Source: Porites lobata (taxonomy: Eukaryota; Cnidaria; Anthozoa; Scleractinia; Poritidae). From it: a stretch of 64,000 nt of DNA. Each line of letters opens with the position of its first letter. The stretch's first letter is position 1. Position numbers and translations under genes: made by a program. Of this stretch, positions 44,346 through 56,247 are shown one piece after another. The stretch lies in assembly GCA_942486035.1 (NCBI GenBank), contig CALNXK010000104.1, positions 1,775,001 through 1,839,000 of the forward strand. The letters are read 5' to 3'. A model generated the notes under the pieces. That model was not told where the DNA came from. It worked only from the letters and a program-made list of their open reading frames with translations, and ran no database searches.

Positions 44346-46689
44346 AAGAAAAGAATAACTTTTTCCCCTGTTTTTGCTCGAGGGGCGCTGTGCACTTCTT
44401 TTATTTTATCTGCTGTTTATAATGATTGTGTTTCAAGTTCAGAACGTGCATCTATAGCTAGCAATTGGTATGTTCGAAGTTATACCGAATGCTGTAGAAA
44501 GGATATCAAAGGGCACCAAAGCAGTGGCGGATCCAGGGGGGGGGGGCCGGACTCCCCGGACCCCCCATCAAACCCGATACTTGTTTGAGACTAAAATCCT
44601 TACAACGATAGGATTGCATGTCACTGTTTAACTGGCTGAATTTTTTAATGAAACGCGTGTTGTAATTTTCCACTAAACTAAATTCCAGGGATAGTAAAAA
44701 ATGTGATTGTAATTGGGAACCCTCCAATGATCCGTTCGCTTCTGCTCGCAAAGCAGTATTTGGCGACTGGCTTTCACAGATTGAGAAACACGTAGTCGTC
44801 TCTGCCTTCTCAGTGACTAGTGGGAGGGGGTGTGGGAGAAAAGTAATTTGCTACAAAAAAGTTCAACACTCCTTTCTGAACCAAAATTTGGACCTTCTTC
44901 CCCCCCCCTCCCAATTAAAAATTCCTGGATCTCCCCCTGGCAAAGATGTTACTCTGAGTTCGGAGCCAATCAAGGCTTACGCTGGCGCGTGCAAGTAAAT
45001 CAATTTTTTGCGAGTTAAGAGGCTCACTTGTAGGACGAAAAACAGTATAATTTTATTTTTGTAATATCAAAATTGTGCCTGATCATGTGTATCCTAGAGG
45101 AACAAGAGACATATTTGTTGCGAGCCTTTCTAATCATTCGGTTTCCTGTGGTTCGGTGATTCCTTGCGTTGAAACATCCCGACTAAAAGCCAACAACAGG
45201 GAATGAGCTCTTCGGAAGCCAATGAACTAATGGCCACATTCGGATCTCAAAAAAAGATTTGGACAAGTGGAAAGGACAAAATCGAAGGAACTGATCGGCG
45301 AAAAGAGAAAAGAAAGCCAGTACAAACAAACGAAAACACATGATATCATTTTTTCCGATATTAGTCCGTTTGGAACACGAACCTTTGTTGTGGGCTGATA
45401 CTGTGGGGTCGTTACCAAAATTGAATTTAAAACTAAAGTACATAATTATAAACATAATCAGTGATTACAAAGGTAGTCTAATAAACCTAAACTGACGCAA
45501 GCAAGGAACCAAAAATAACGACCTGGCCCTGGTTGATCAAACGACCGATCATTTTTCTAACGGATACCGTGTGGAACGAAATTTTTGTGGGAGTTTATTT
45601 TTGCAGATTAGCGGTTTTTTGTGTTTTGTGAGAATTAATTTTTGCGATTAGGACAGACTGGTTTTTCTTGCTGGGGATCAATTTTTGCGATTTCAGAAAG
45701 TGCCCAGTACCCAGCACTGATAATATTGTCGTTTTTATTGAGTACGTGCAATAGAAATACATATTTTCAAACAATACTAAGTGTGCGTCAGTATTTTTCT
45801 AAAAAAAAGAGACCAGTTGTGATTGAACAGACACGATTTCTTGGTACTGTATTCTTGTGTAGTGAATTTAAGTTAGAGCATACAGTATTTCCTCTGGAGT
45901 AAGTTTTTGCGGGAAAAATTTGTGCGGTAATTTTTATTTGCGGGAACTTATTTTTGCAAAGTACTGACAGTCATCATGAAATTCAGCCGTGAGTGAAATA
46001 GTGAAAATGACAAGAAGACAGAGGGGAAAAAATAATAACAGATCAGTCCACTGGGTTTAAAATTGTTTAGCCTGGCACTTTTGTGTAAGCGAACGGGAAT
46101 GACATTTTGTTCTGGAGGGACGAATTTTTTTTAAAACTACGGTTCATAGCAAAAATCTGCCAAAACTTTAACTGAGAGCCATTGCTAGATTCTATGGTAT
46201 TTTTTCTCGTTCCTTTTTTTCTAGTTCTGTTTGGTCACATGAACCGTGATGTCAGCTTTTTAAGTTAAGATAACCATGTTTAGGCTGTTGTGGACATGTC
46301 TCATATTATCTCAGTCGTGACAGATGAAACCTTTATTACACTTGGGTTCCAACGTTATTACGGATAGACCTTTATTACACTTGGGTCTAGTTATTACATT
46401 TGTGCCTTCCACAAGTTCCACTGACAAGAAATCCGCATCCCTGAAGTGAATTTGGCCTAAGAGGCAACCAAACATTTAGCCTCCTTGATGGCATTTCCAG
46501 GGGAGTCATATTTTCCCATTTATACCAGTCTGTAAATAAAGCGAAGGTCAAATGAGAAAATTGAAGCTAACGTGTTGAGATCAAAGATGAAAAAAAAATT
46601 CCCACTTTTCGTTTGTGGGGATGCTCATCAAGTCCAAGATTATATCGGCGGAGGAGGCACCTTTGCCCTCAAGCGACGACAAAGATGAA
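44346..46689. other. Interior of TIR element 2, only small repeats seen
   Basis: 44,522-44,945 is bounded by GCAGTGGCGGATCCAGG and CCTGGATCTCCCCCTGG, probably a short TIR element related to 27,727-27,916. 45,560-45,965 is full of AATTTTTGCG/TTATTTTTGCG words, a degenerate array or decayed MITE. No transposase or other protein was recognised. Confidence 0.45.
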
Positions 46690-47917
46690 ACAGTCCAAAG
46701 CTAGTTTTATTTCATAAATGTTTTAGGGCACAGCGTGGAAGAATTTCTTCCCTCCTTCCCAAATGCGCAGGGCAGAATTACGTGACGTGACATGCTTTGC
46801 ATGACTCCACTGAAAGCTGGTTTGCCTGTGGCTGTTCGACAGTTGTTTTCGTTCATTGCCGTGGCGGCAAGTGAAATTGTTACAGTTATAAGTTCAAGTT
46901 CTTCATTCATTTCCTTCTGAAGGTCTTTCCGAGGAATCGTCTGAGAAGTTCTATGGACTGTTAAACTAACACAGTCTCAGGTGGGTATCGTTGGATTAAA
47001 AATTGTTAATTCGTTAAATCGGATAAATCGCTGCGTAAAATTCAGAAAACGGAACAGATTACTCGTGACTTTTGTTGTATTTTTTACCGCTTTGTGGACT
47101 TTTTGACACTTAATACTTAAACTCAGCTTTATTTAAAAAATCTATACACACTTCGGACCAATATTGTCTCAAGAAGTTACCGAATAATTAAAGGTTTGGC
47201 GACTACCGTAATTCGCATTTGGTTGATTGTGCTTCGGTCAGAGGTCACGTTTTTTCGCTCGTTTTTAGTGTAATATTTACATTTGCTTGACTTTGTCAGC
47301 GCTCGTGATTTCATTTACCCAAAAATTTTATTTCGCCAATTTGAAGAAAAAAGAATGTTCTTTCAGACTAAATAAGCCTTGGTGTTCAAAGCCATGTACC
47401 AATCCGCTTTTTTAGCTCGTGAAAAAGTGCTAAATTTTGACGGTTGATTAAGCGATTTTGAGTCAACAACTTTGAAAATTTCTTTAAAAATCTCTTATTG
47501 ACCAAATCGCAAACTAATCAGTTAAAATTATAGAGGAAAGATAGTAAAAGTACGAAGTGTCATTATATTTTAGTTGCCAACTTTATTTTAAAATTTACGA
47601 GTTACTGAATGTGACTCTAATTTCGCATGATTTTTGCCCATTTTAGGCCTCGGGAAGAAAAAAATTCGTTAAAAAAATATTATTCACTCGATCGTACTTA
47701 AACCAACGATTTTGTAACTAGGGCCCATAGGGCTTTATTCTGGCTGAGTTTGAGTCATTTTTTGACTATTTCCACGTCTAGTTGAATTTACGTGGAGCCG
47801 CTCTTAAATACTTGGGAGCAAGCTCCCGGGGCAAATAACGCTCCCTCGTGTGTACTGACACGTGCAAATTGATCCTAGAGCATGCTCCGGGAGCAAAACC
47901 ACTCGTGTGTATAGGCC

Positions 47918-48048
47918 TTAAAGGCGCCAGTAATCAAACTTCCGAAATACTTGTAGAAAAGAATGGGAAAGTAGACCTCTACTGAGCGGCTACCTTTATT
48001 ACTGCTGATTTCATTGCTACCCGGATTTTCAGACATGATTCGACACTA
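47918..48048. repeat. Continuation of the dispersed unit after TIR element 2
   Basis: GCCAGTAATCAAACTTCCGA and AAAAGAATGGGAAAGTAGAC continue the unit interrupted at 41,770, as seen uninterrupted at 265-400 and 35,155-35,285. It ends where GGGAACTTAAGATGGAGACG, an unrelated segment, begins. Confidence 0.7.
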
Positions 48049-48244
48049 GGGAACTTAAGATGGAGACGTTTTCGGGGCGACGGCGACCGGACTGGCAGAG
48101 AAAGCCTGGAACTGAGGTAGCCGTCGCTTCCCGTCAAAAATCGAACATTAAGATCGCAGTGAACTCAGAAGGACGGCACCTTTAATTAGAAGAATACCGA
48201 AGAGGAAAATATGGCTTCATATAAAGAATTAAGAGAATAAATAT

Positions 48245-48477
48245 TTGCTATGCAGACAACATGTATCGGATGAAGAGTTTTTCGTTTTGTGGGAAAATTA
48301 TGAGTCCAAAAATCCCGATTTTCCTCGGGACAGTTACGATCCGTTCACGCTAAAAAACATGCGGGTTGCTGCTGAGTGCAAGGCAGAATTTCGTGTTGAA
48401 AAGAAAAATGATCTCCACAGGCTTGCCGAAGCCTTGCAAATTACAGGAACATTAAAATGCTACCAAGGAACCGTATT
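48245..48477 (+). pseudogene. Harbinger-type transposase-related fragment
   Basis: The open frame encodes HVSDEEFFVLWENYESKNPD, then AAECKAEFRVEKKNDLHRLA and EALQITGTLKCYQGTV. This pattern (acidic start, E-C-x-A-E-F-R, D-x-x-x-L-A-x-A-L, C-x-x-G-T-V) is the N-terminal region of HARBI1-like transposase proteins. There is no ATG at its start. The frame runs directly into sequence matching the interior of the hAT-like element at 40,748, so the protein is truncated by a junction. Confidence 0.5.
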
Positions 48478-48600
48478 CTTAGTTTGGTATTGAAATAATT
48501 CCCCGGAAATACTTGCATGGAACAACAACAACAACGGCAACAACTTTATTTCAGTATTCCCACGTTAGTACATGGTATTACCTACTATTCTATATAATTT
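48478..48600. repeat. Fragment of the hAT-like element plus CAA-repeat tail
   Basis: TAGTTTGGTATTGAAATAAT then TCCCCGGAAATACTTGCATG matches 40,750-40,790. It is followed by (CAA)n and AACTTTATTTCAG, which looks like the reverse complement of a short retroposon tail. Confidence 0.5.
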
Positions 48601-50134
48601 TCAATGCGTTTCATTTATACGATATTCTAACGAAAAGAGCGAACTAAAAACACACAACTAAAATATCGGAGTTCATATTTTTTGTCTACATACTTTTATT
48701 TGGCTCGTAGGACAATTTTGTCCATGTCAAGCTCACTTACGGTTGGCTGTTTGCCAAGTTGGATCTTGACCCGGTGACATAAAAACATAGAAACATTCAA
48801 AGATGTATTAAAGTTTAGATAACAGAGCTTGGAAATCGAGCTTGAAATGTGCCTCAAAGAAAACAAGGACAATTTAAGAGCCCATGATTGTAAATATCAA
48901 GAATCGCTGGCCAGGCTAAAAAAATCGAAAATTCTGATAATTTGTCAGAAAAACCCCTTTGGGGAACTATCTTCGAAAAAAATATTTTTCACTTTCAAGA
49001 ATCTATAGTGTTCGAGAAAATGAGGAAAAACGAAAATAGCGGTTTTTACCTCATTAAGAGCGACGATCAGGAAATATCGACCATCGAGTGGCAAGAGTTG
49101 AAAAATCGATTCCCTTCATTTTTTGCCCATAAACAGCTTTTAGGTAGAGGAGTAATCTGATGTAAGTTGTTCTCGCAAAAAGTCTTTTATTTCCGAGAAA
49201 AGTAAGAATATCAGTTTTCGTGGTCTGAGTCTCAAAATGGCCGGATTTTCAACCCGAAATTTGCTAACATCATCTCTTCTCGCGTTCGGAAATAAAGGCG
49301 CAAGAAGAAATGTGGACACTTTCCATCAATAGAACAACTCTTCTTCTTTCACTAGAAGATACTTTCAAAGCAATATCAAGACTCATTGAACTAACATAAT
49401 TAAAAAACGAAGAACAGGTTTTTACGGTGACAAAAACTTTAGTTTAGTAGTTGTTTTCTGCGGCATTATTCTTCATGTGGTATAGCTCCAAATTTTCCCA
49501 CTCCTCGTTTATTCACACATTTAGACATTCAGCTAAAGCATACCTGAGAATTGGCTTGGGTTCTTGAAGGCAGCCTCCAAACGAAAGCATCGAAGTCCGG
49601 TAAATATAGTAAATCGTGCCCAAAATAACTTATTTAACGGCTCCAAGTTTCCTCGATCGTAAAGTAACAAGACGAAATATCTTCCTGTTCCGTCATCCTT
49701 AGCGAATTACCATTGTTAAGGCCCTTATTTTTCCATAAAAAGTGAGTACCAGAATGCTAGCGCGTTTGATCTTTCCTTCTTCAAAATATCGGTCGTACTG
49801 TCGGCATCGAAAATGTTACTCCTTCAAGAATTGCGTTGTGTTACTACGCCGTGATGCGTGACTGTCATTTTGACGGCTCCGTCTCTTCAAACGTAAGTTA
49901 TGTCACGTGCAGTCGGAGGATCGAATAGTATCCCATGATGCATTTTTCCAGAAGCATCACGCAATATCGCAGTCATAGCAGATTCCATCTTGAAATAAGG
50001 TCGTTTTCTCGTCGGCTTTTTTCTCACTCGATTTCCAGTAAAAGTAAAAAAAATTACATTATTTCGTTATTTGACATGATTTCTCCGATTTGCAATGGCT
50101 TAAGAGCGAAGTTTCCACTTAGAAACATTTATTT
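48601..50134. other. Non-coding stretch, no gene seen
   Basis: The 72-codon ORF at 48,942 has no recognisable motif. No clear inverted ends were found. The sequence is AT-rich and low in repeats that match elsewhere in the window. Confidence 0.4.
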
Positions 50135-50143
50135 TCACGGTTT

Positions 50144-51865
50144 CGGCAGGACTTTTCCGCGGGTGACGGGTGGCGGGTGACGGGTAGCGGGTGGCGGGTG
50201 GGGGGTGACGGGTGGCGGGTTAAAAATATACATGAAATAAAATATGTAATTGTATGTAAAATGTAAAATAAATATGTATGTAATTTTAAAATAATTTCAA
50301 CGTTTATGTACTAGCTACCAGACTCCAAATAAAAGTATTGTCTTGTTTTCTCTTATCTACTTACGCGGACTATTTTTGTTTTCTCAAATATGGAAAAAAA
50401 CGAAACCGAGAAATCATACCTGTGAAAACAGTCATCTCTCCTAGCTCCGCACCGCAAATGACGTTTCATTTAACCGACCGTAGGTCAAAGATGATCACTG
50501 CAAACAATAACAATAATTTTGAAGACCGGTGATTAACAGTTAAATATCTGAAAGCATGCTCAACAGCGAAGCTGTTATTTCAGTTTTAGTAACTCACTAA
50601 TCTTACTCAGACCACCTGAAAAAAACCTTTGTAAACAACGGTAAGCAGCCCACCAACTCCTTGGGAATTACCTCCTTTTGGGCCCCCCCTCCCCTTGGAA
50701 TTTCTGCCCTCCGTGGAGGGGGGGGGGGTGCGGAGTGGGGGTATGGATATTTTCTGGAACTACACAATTCAGAAAATGTGTTATTTTCCCACACAAAAGA
50801 TTGTTCGATGCTTATCATTTTTAATGATTGTTGACAAGTTTGCCACACACACTTGTATATCACGGAACACCTTATGTCTAATATTTATAATAACCACGCA
50901 ATTCACTACTGATTGAAGAAATCGTGATGTACAGCGTCGTTTCTTTGTTAATTGTTTAAAATTTCTATAAAAAGGCGGAAAAGATCTTGTTTGTCTAAGT
51001 TTGCTTTTCCCCAGCTTTTTCTTCCACATCAAGACGAAAAATGATTGCACTTCCCCAACTGTTTAGCCGTGTTGATAACAGACTGCAAGAGATTCGGCCT
51101 TCCGTGTCGTAGCTCAGTTTTTGCCCTAGTATGCGGCATGATTGCCATCCTAATCAGTATTTTTAAGTAGTATTTAAAATATGCAGATCCTTTTTGTATA
51201 TATATACAACAAGATCAATTCGCGTCCGAGACGCCACATGCGGCGAAAACGGTCCATGCTGTGTCAAAAACGTTGTTGCTCCTTCTCTGGTACTTAGTAA
51301 CATTGACAGCTTTGTTGTTTTAGTCTCAGGAAAATTTCCTTGTTTTCTCGAAATAGACATTTTGTTCATTTTAAACTACAAGTCGGGAACCAAATTGGTA
51401 AAGATTTATTCCACGGGCAATGCAATGTTTATCCCAACTTATAACAAAAGAACAAACGCAAAAATCTGAGACACTGTTCAAACATGTCGCGAAGAGAATG
51501 CGATCTTACTCAGTCTGGTCTCAGGATAAATATTACTTTAATTTTTATGAGTTCCTCAAGCTATCCCGTGCATGCGATATCGTGTAGAAGAATATTGCTA
51601 AAACATCGCTTTTTGTAACGTTTATTATCTTTTTTCTTTTTTTGGTTTCCACTTTTTATTTTTATTATTTTTATTTTCGACGGTCTGACAATTTGTCATC
51701 TGTCACCCACCACCCGTCACCCGTCACCCGCTACCCGCCACCCGCCACCCGCCACCCGTCACCCGCCACCCGTCACCCGCCACCCGCCACCCGCCACCAG
51801 CCACCCGTCACCCGCCACCCGTCACCCGCCACCCGTCACCCGTCACCCGCGGAAAAGTCCTGCCG
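50144..51865. mobile_element. TIR element with GGGTGRC minisatellite ends
   Basis: Ends CGGCAGGACTTTTCCGCGGG and its complement, followed inward by tandem GGGTGAC/GGGTGGC 7-mers: about 60 bases at the left (50,160-50,220) and about 145 bases at the right (51,702-51,850). The 9-bp direct repeat TCACGGTTT lies at 50,135-50,143 and 51,866-51,874. The duplication length fits Mutator-like elements. The interior has no recognised protein; at ~50,680-50,765 it contains part of the GGGTTATTCCAGAAAAA family. Confidence 0.85.
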
Positions 51866-51874
51866 TCACGGTTT

Positions 51875-52411
51875 CAATTAGTCTTCCCATCACAAAGTGT
51901 TCAGTGACCCACAACCAGGTCATGAATATTCGAGATTTTTTGGAATACATGTTGAAATCTTACAAATGTGGACCTCCCGCCAGCAAAATAAAGTCCTGAA
52001 TATTGTACAGGCCAAGAAGTACCCAGAAGTACCCACATTTTGAAGACTTTTTTGTCGACCAAAGATGGCTGAAATTTCGAATCTTTTATCACATTTCAAC
52101 GCCATGTGTCATAATATATGTGTAAAGCCTGATGAAGGCCACAATCTGTAGGGCGCTTTTGAGAGCGCTTTATGCTGAAGCAATCACTTTGTATTTTCAA
52201 AGAGGTTATTTTTAAAAGGAATTTGACTATAATTATTTTAATTCGAAGAAGGAGCGGTGTGTAACGGTGTGTTTCAGTGTGAAAAGAAACCAAAGAAAGG
52301 AACCACGCAGCATGCAAGCCGGCACAACGTAAACTGAAGCCTGCTCAGAATTTGAAAAAGAAACATCATGCAGAAACTTTATTTATTCAAAAGAACAGAT
52401 CAGTATTCTGG
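51875..52411. other. Non-coding stretch, no gene seen
   Basis: Nothing coding or repetitive was recognised between the minisatellite element and the long-TIR family. Confidence 0.4.
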
Positions 52412-52480
52412 CCAAATAACCATCGGCTAATCTGCAGGTAACGTGTGCTCCTGCTTCTGGCTCGCTTGCTCCACAAAACC

Positions 52481-52643
52481 TAGCCTGAGTATCAGGCCTT
52501 CCTACGGGGTTAGGGGAGAGGAGATTTTAGATGGGGGAGGGGGGAGGGGGAGAAGAGAAAGGAAGGTTTCTTTCCTTCACCTCTCTTCCTTTTTCGCTTC
52601 CATTTTTCCCCTTTTCCCCAGAAACGCCTGATACTCAGGCTAC
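52481..52643. mobile_element. hAT-like MITE in the outer left arm
   Basis: TAGCCTGAGTATCAGGC and GCCTGATACTCAGGCTA are the ends; ACAAAACC flanks both sides (52,473-52,480 and 52,644-52,651). The interior is a purine-rich then T/C-rich run. The intact target is visible in the other copies (CTCCACAAAACCCATCG). A related element is at 61,743-62,001. Confidence 0.82.
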
Positions 52644-52719
52644 ACAAAACCCATCGCAACTGCACAATAATTGCTCGCTCATCAACAACCACTGTTGACC
52701 TTTACGCTTCGATATGACC

Positions 52720-55064
52720 ACAGGCGGCCCAGACGTAGTATGTGTCACTGAATTCGAATGAATATATTAATATCCACATGGACAAATTAATGCGATGAGT
52801 CGTCGAAACTCCCATGGACTAAAATAGTCTAAAAGTCAAAATATGACAAAACAAAGCTAAGATACCTTCAACTGCACGTATCCTTGTTTTTCCTGGCCGG
52901 TTTAAGTGGCATTTTGTTGAGTTTTGAAATTGTAGGTACTATCCACTAAAGAAGAACTAAAGGCTGGCTACAAAACAAACAGACCATCTCCACGCGCCTT
53001 CACACGAAGCGCTATGAATTCGAGAATAATCGACGAATCCGCTCCAAATAACCATCGGCTAATCTGCAGGTAACGTGTGCTCCTGCTTCTCGCTCGCTTG
53101 CTCCACAAAACCCATCGCAACTGCACAATAATTCCTCGCTCATTAACAACCACTGTTGACCTTTACGCTTCGATATGACCGCAAACGACCAGGTTTAATA
53201 CGCGACGTGAATATTCAAGCTTAGCGACCGCGTTCGCGGAACAATGCAGCACTTGCTATGGGAGGGATGGTACTATTGCTTCCAGGTCAATCAATCGGGA
53301 AAATAATATTGAAGCCCTTGTAATTTTTAAAAAGATCCAATTTGCCCAAGGAGCACCGAACAGATACGAATCTTATAGCGGAGCTAAAAAAAATGAGCGG
53401 CAGTGGAAAAAGTGAACAAGAACATGTACCTCATTTTCTCCATAAAAAGTGAAAACCAGGAAGTTTTCTGGACGTTTCACGTTGCAGTCATGCAAATCAA
53501 CGGCAAGGAAATGTACAAGAAAGTGTGCTGCAATTAGACCTATTGTTGTTTTTCACAGGTCTGGTCAAGGGCATCCAACTTTTAATTTTTCACATTTCAC
53601 TCACCGGGTTAGGCTATTTTTCGTAGAGAGTAAAATGGAATCCTAAAATTTTCGGATTCAAAAATGTGATGAAAGAAGGTATCTGAAAATAATTCGTAAT
53701 ACGTAAATTGCATCTAAAATTTTCTGGAAAATAATTCTGAATTCCTCGTAATTTCGAAAAGACTCAAGTTCCTCTAGAATGGCCGAATACTGAGATGCAA
53801 ATTTTATAGCGCCACTTAAAATGCATTTCTATAGAGCTAAAAGTACTTTATGAATAGCTACAGAAGTGCTTTCAATTGAAAGTATTTGAGGAAACAGTCG
53901 TTGGATGGCCCTGTCGCGTTGCCTTATCCGCTTAGCATTACACAATATATTTTATATTTAGTATGAGCAAACTATAAATCATTAGCTTCGCTTTTAGCCC
54001 TCCTGACTAAATTTATGTAAGCGCTGTTTAGAATGCATTTTTCGGTCAAAAGTACTCTGGACAGCCTTAAATGTGTTTTCAATGCATTTAGGGGGAAATC
54101 ATCGCTGGGTGGCCCTGAGTTTTGAGAATAATAATAATAATAAAAAAAGATATCGCGCATATAAATTTTACTTTACGATATCTTCAGCTGTATCTTCTAT
54201 TCAGCTGCATAGCGGGGGCCAGATTTTGCCTTTTTCCTGGGCGGAAAATTCTCGTCCTCCTTCACCAGTTTGGACAACATATTATGGAGTAAGACGTTGT
54301 TAATCAAGCAAATAAGTCTGGTAGAGTGAAGAACCTATGCAAGCGGCTGGACGAACAATGTGACAGCAGCTGAGAAAGCGAACGTTAGAAGAATTCGAAC
54401 TTGAAAACCAGAGCTGCCCTGTTGAAAACTCACGGACGGTCCCGCGATCGCCTTTTGTTTTCTGGTCAAAACTAACGCAGCGAACCTTCGGTCAGTCGAT
54501 TGACCTGGAAGCAATAGTACAATCCCTCCCATAGCAAGTGCTGCATTGTTACGCGAACGCGGTCGCTAAGCTTGAATATTCACGTCGCGTATTAAACCTG
54601 GTCGTTTGCGGTCATATCGAAGCGTAAAGGTCAACAGTGGTTGTTGACGAGCGAACAATTATTGTGCAGTTGCGATGGGTTTTGTGGAGCAAGCGAGCGA
54701 GAAGCAGGAGCACACGTTACCTGCAGATTAGCCGATGGTTATTTGGAGCGGATTCGTCGATTATTCTCGAATTTATAGCGCTTCGTGTGAAGGCGCGTGG
54801 AGATGGTCTGTTTGTTTTGTAGCCAGCCTTTAATTCTTCTTTAGTGGATAGTACCTACAATTGCAAAACTCAACAAAATGCCACTTAAACCGGCCAGGAA
54901 AGACAAGGATACGTTCAGTTGAAGGTATCTTAGCTTTATTTTGTTATATTTTAATTTTTGGACTATTTTAGTCCATGGGAGTTTCGACGACTCATCGCAT
55001 TAATTTGTCCATGTGGATATTAATATATTCATTCAGTGACACATACTACGTCTGGGCCGCCTGT
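52720..55064. mobile_element. Long-TIR element, inner (self-nested) copy
   Basis: Termini ACAGGCGGCCCAGACGTAGT and the exact complement at 55,064. The direct repeat GATATGACC flanks it (52,711-52,719 and 55,065-55,073), 9 bp. It sits inside the left arm of the outer copy, so this is a same-family insertion. Arms are each ~1.1 kb; the left half (53,186-53,990) and right half (54,000-54,600) show the GACCAGGTTTAATACGCGAC landmark in inverted orientation. No cargo protein was recognised. Confidence 0.85.
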
Positions 55065-56247
55065 GATATGACCGCAAACGACCAGGTATAATACGCGACG
55101 TGAATATTCAAGCTTAGCGGCCGCGTCCGCGCGACAATGCAACACTTGCAATGGGAGGGATGGTACAATTGTTCTAGGTCAATCAACACTGAGCGAGGGT
55201 CCGGTGCGTTAGTTTTCGCTAGAAAACAAGAGGCGATCGCGCGAACGTCCGTAAGTTTTCAACAGGGCGGCCCTGGTTTTCGGATTCCTCTAAAGTTTGT
55301 TTGTCCAGCCGCTTGCATAGGTTCTGTCTCTACTGGATTTATTTCCTTAAAGTAATTAAATAAACAGTTATTTCCAGAACACCGACAATATGTTGTCCAA
55401 AGTGGCGGGGGAGGAAGACAATTTGCCGCCTCGGAAAAAGGCAAAATCCAGCCTCGGCTATGCAGCTGAATGGAAACTATGGTAAGGAATAAAGTTATGT
55501 GCGCGATATTTTTTTTTTTTTTGGTTATGGATTATTATTCTTTTATTCTTCCTAAATGCATTAAAAACACTTTTAAGGCAGTCCAGAGTAATTAAGATAT
55601 CTAAAAATGTATTCTAAGTGGCGCTAATACATAGATAATTTTTATGGTTTGTTCATACTAAATATAAAATCGTGTAATGTTAAGCGGCGAAGGCAACCAG
55701 AACTGTGAAATACAACAATAGGTCTAATTGTATGCAGCACGATGTTTTGTACATTTCCTTGACGTTGCTTTGAATGACTACTACGTGAAACGTCTATGGT
55801 GGCCCGCTAATGCCATAGCAATTTTGCACTTTTTTGGTGAAATTTTGACACTTTCCATTCTATTTTCTCCCTTCTTTTTTCTTGTTAATTTGTTTTCTTT
55901 TGATTATTTTTATCTTTTTTTATTTCCTTTCTTGTAATTATTTTTATCTTTATTAAAAAATTCGTTTCTTTTAATAATTTTTATCTTATTTTTTTTCATT
56001 CTCCCCTTTCACTTTAATTGTTTCTTCTTACTTTTTCAAGTTTTGATTTATTTTGTAATTTTTATTTAATTGGTCATACAATTTGTTTGTTTTACGAAAA
56101 TTTACAAACAGTGATTTAAATTTGGAGAAAAAAAAAGTCTCTAGCCCCGCAACGCCATAGACCAGAATTCCTCTCGCGTAACGAAGCGTTCCTCGTGCGC
56201 TTTTTCTCACTTCAGTCAATCGCCCGTGCCACATTTCTGCCTGCAAC

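Larger units (their letters stand above)
41771..47917. mobile_element. 6.1-kb TIR element 2 with >1-kb inverted ends
   Basis: Left end AGGCCGATACACACGAGGGG, right end in reverse AGGCCTATACACACGAGTGG, then TTTTGCTCCCGGAGCATGCT in both. TTAA(A) lies on both sides (41,767-41,771 and 47,918-47,922), a duplication seen in piggyBac and Kolobok elements. The arms are 41,771-44,345 (lengthened by nested insertions at 42,626-43,673 and 43,897-44,136) and about 46,690-47,917. The insertion splits the dispersed unit (CCATTAAAG...GCCAGTAATC). No transposase was recognised in the 44,345-46,690 interior. Confidence 0.82.

Noticed and set aside
51702..51850. Possible CRISPR-like array of CACCCGCCACCCGTC units
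   Set aside because: Units are 7 bp without spacers and are mirrored in the other arm; this is a minisatellite in a TIR.
51642..51881. Proline/histidine-rich ORF over the minisatellite (RHPSPATRHP repeats)
   Set aside because: It is the translation of a 7-bp tandem repeat in the element end; no start context or conserved end.
54637..54822. 61-codon frame (VQLRWVLW...) conserved in three copies of the long-TIR arms
   Set aside because: It starts at GTG in all copies and has no ATG; its conservation is explained by recent duplication of the arm DNA.
55728..55937. Hydrophobic ORF (HFLDVALNDYYVKRL...), also on the minus strand at 57,610-57,819
   Set aside because: Both copies are the T-rich inner part of the long-TIR arms; the hydrophobic run comes from low-complexity TTTTTATTT sequence.
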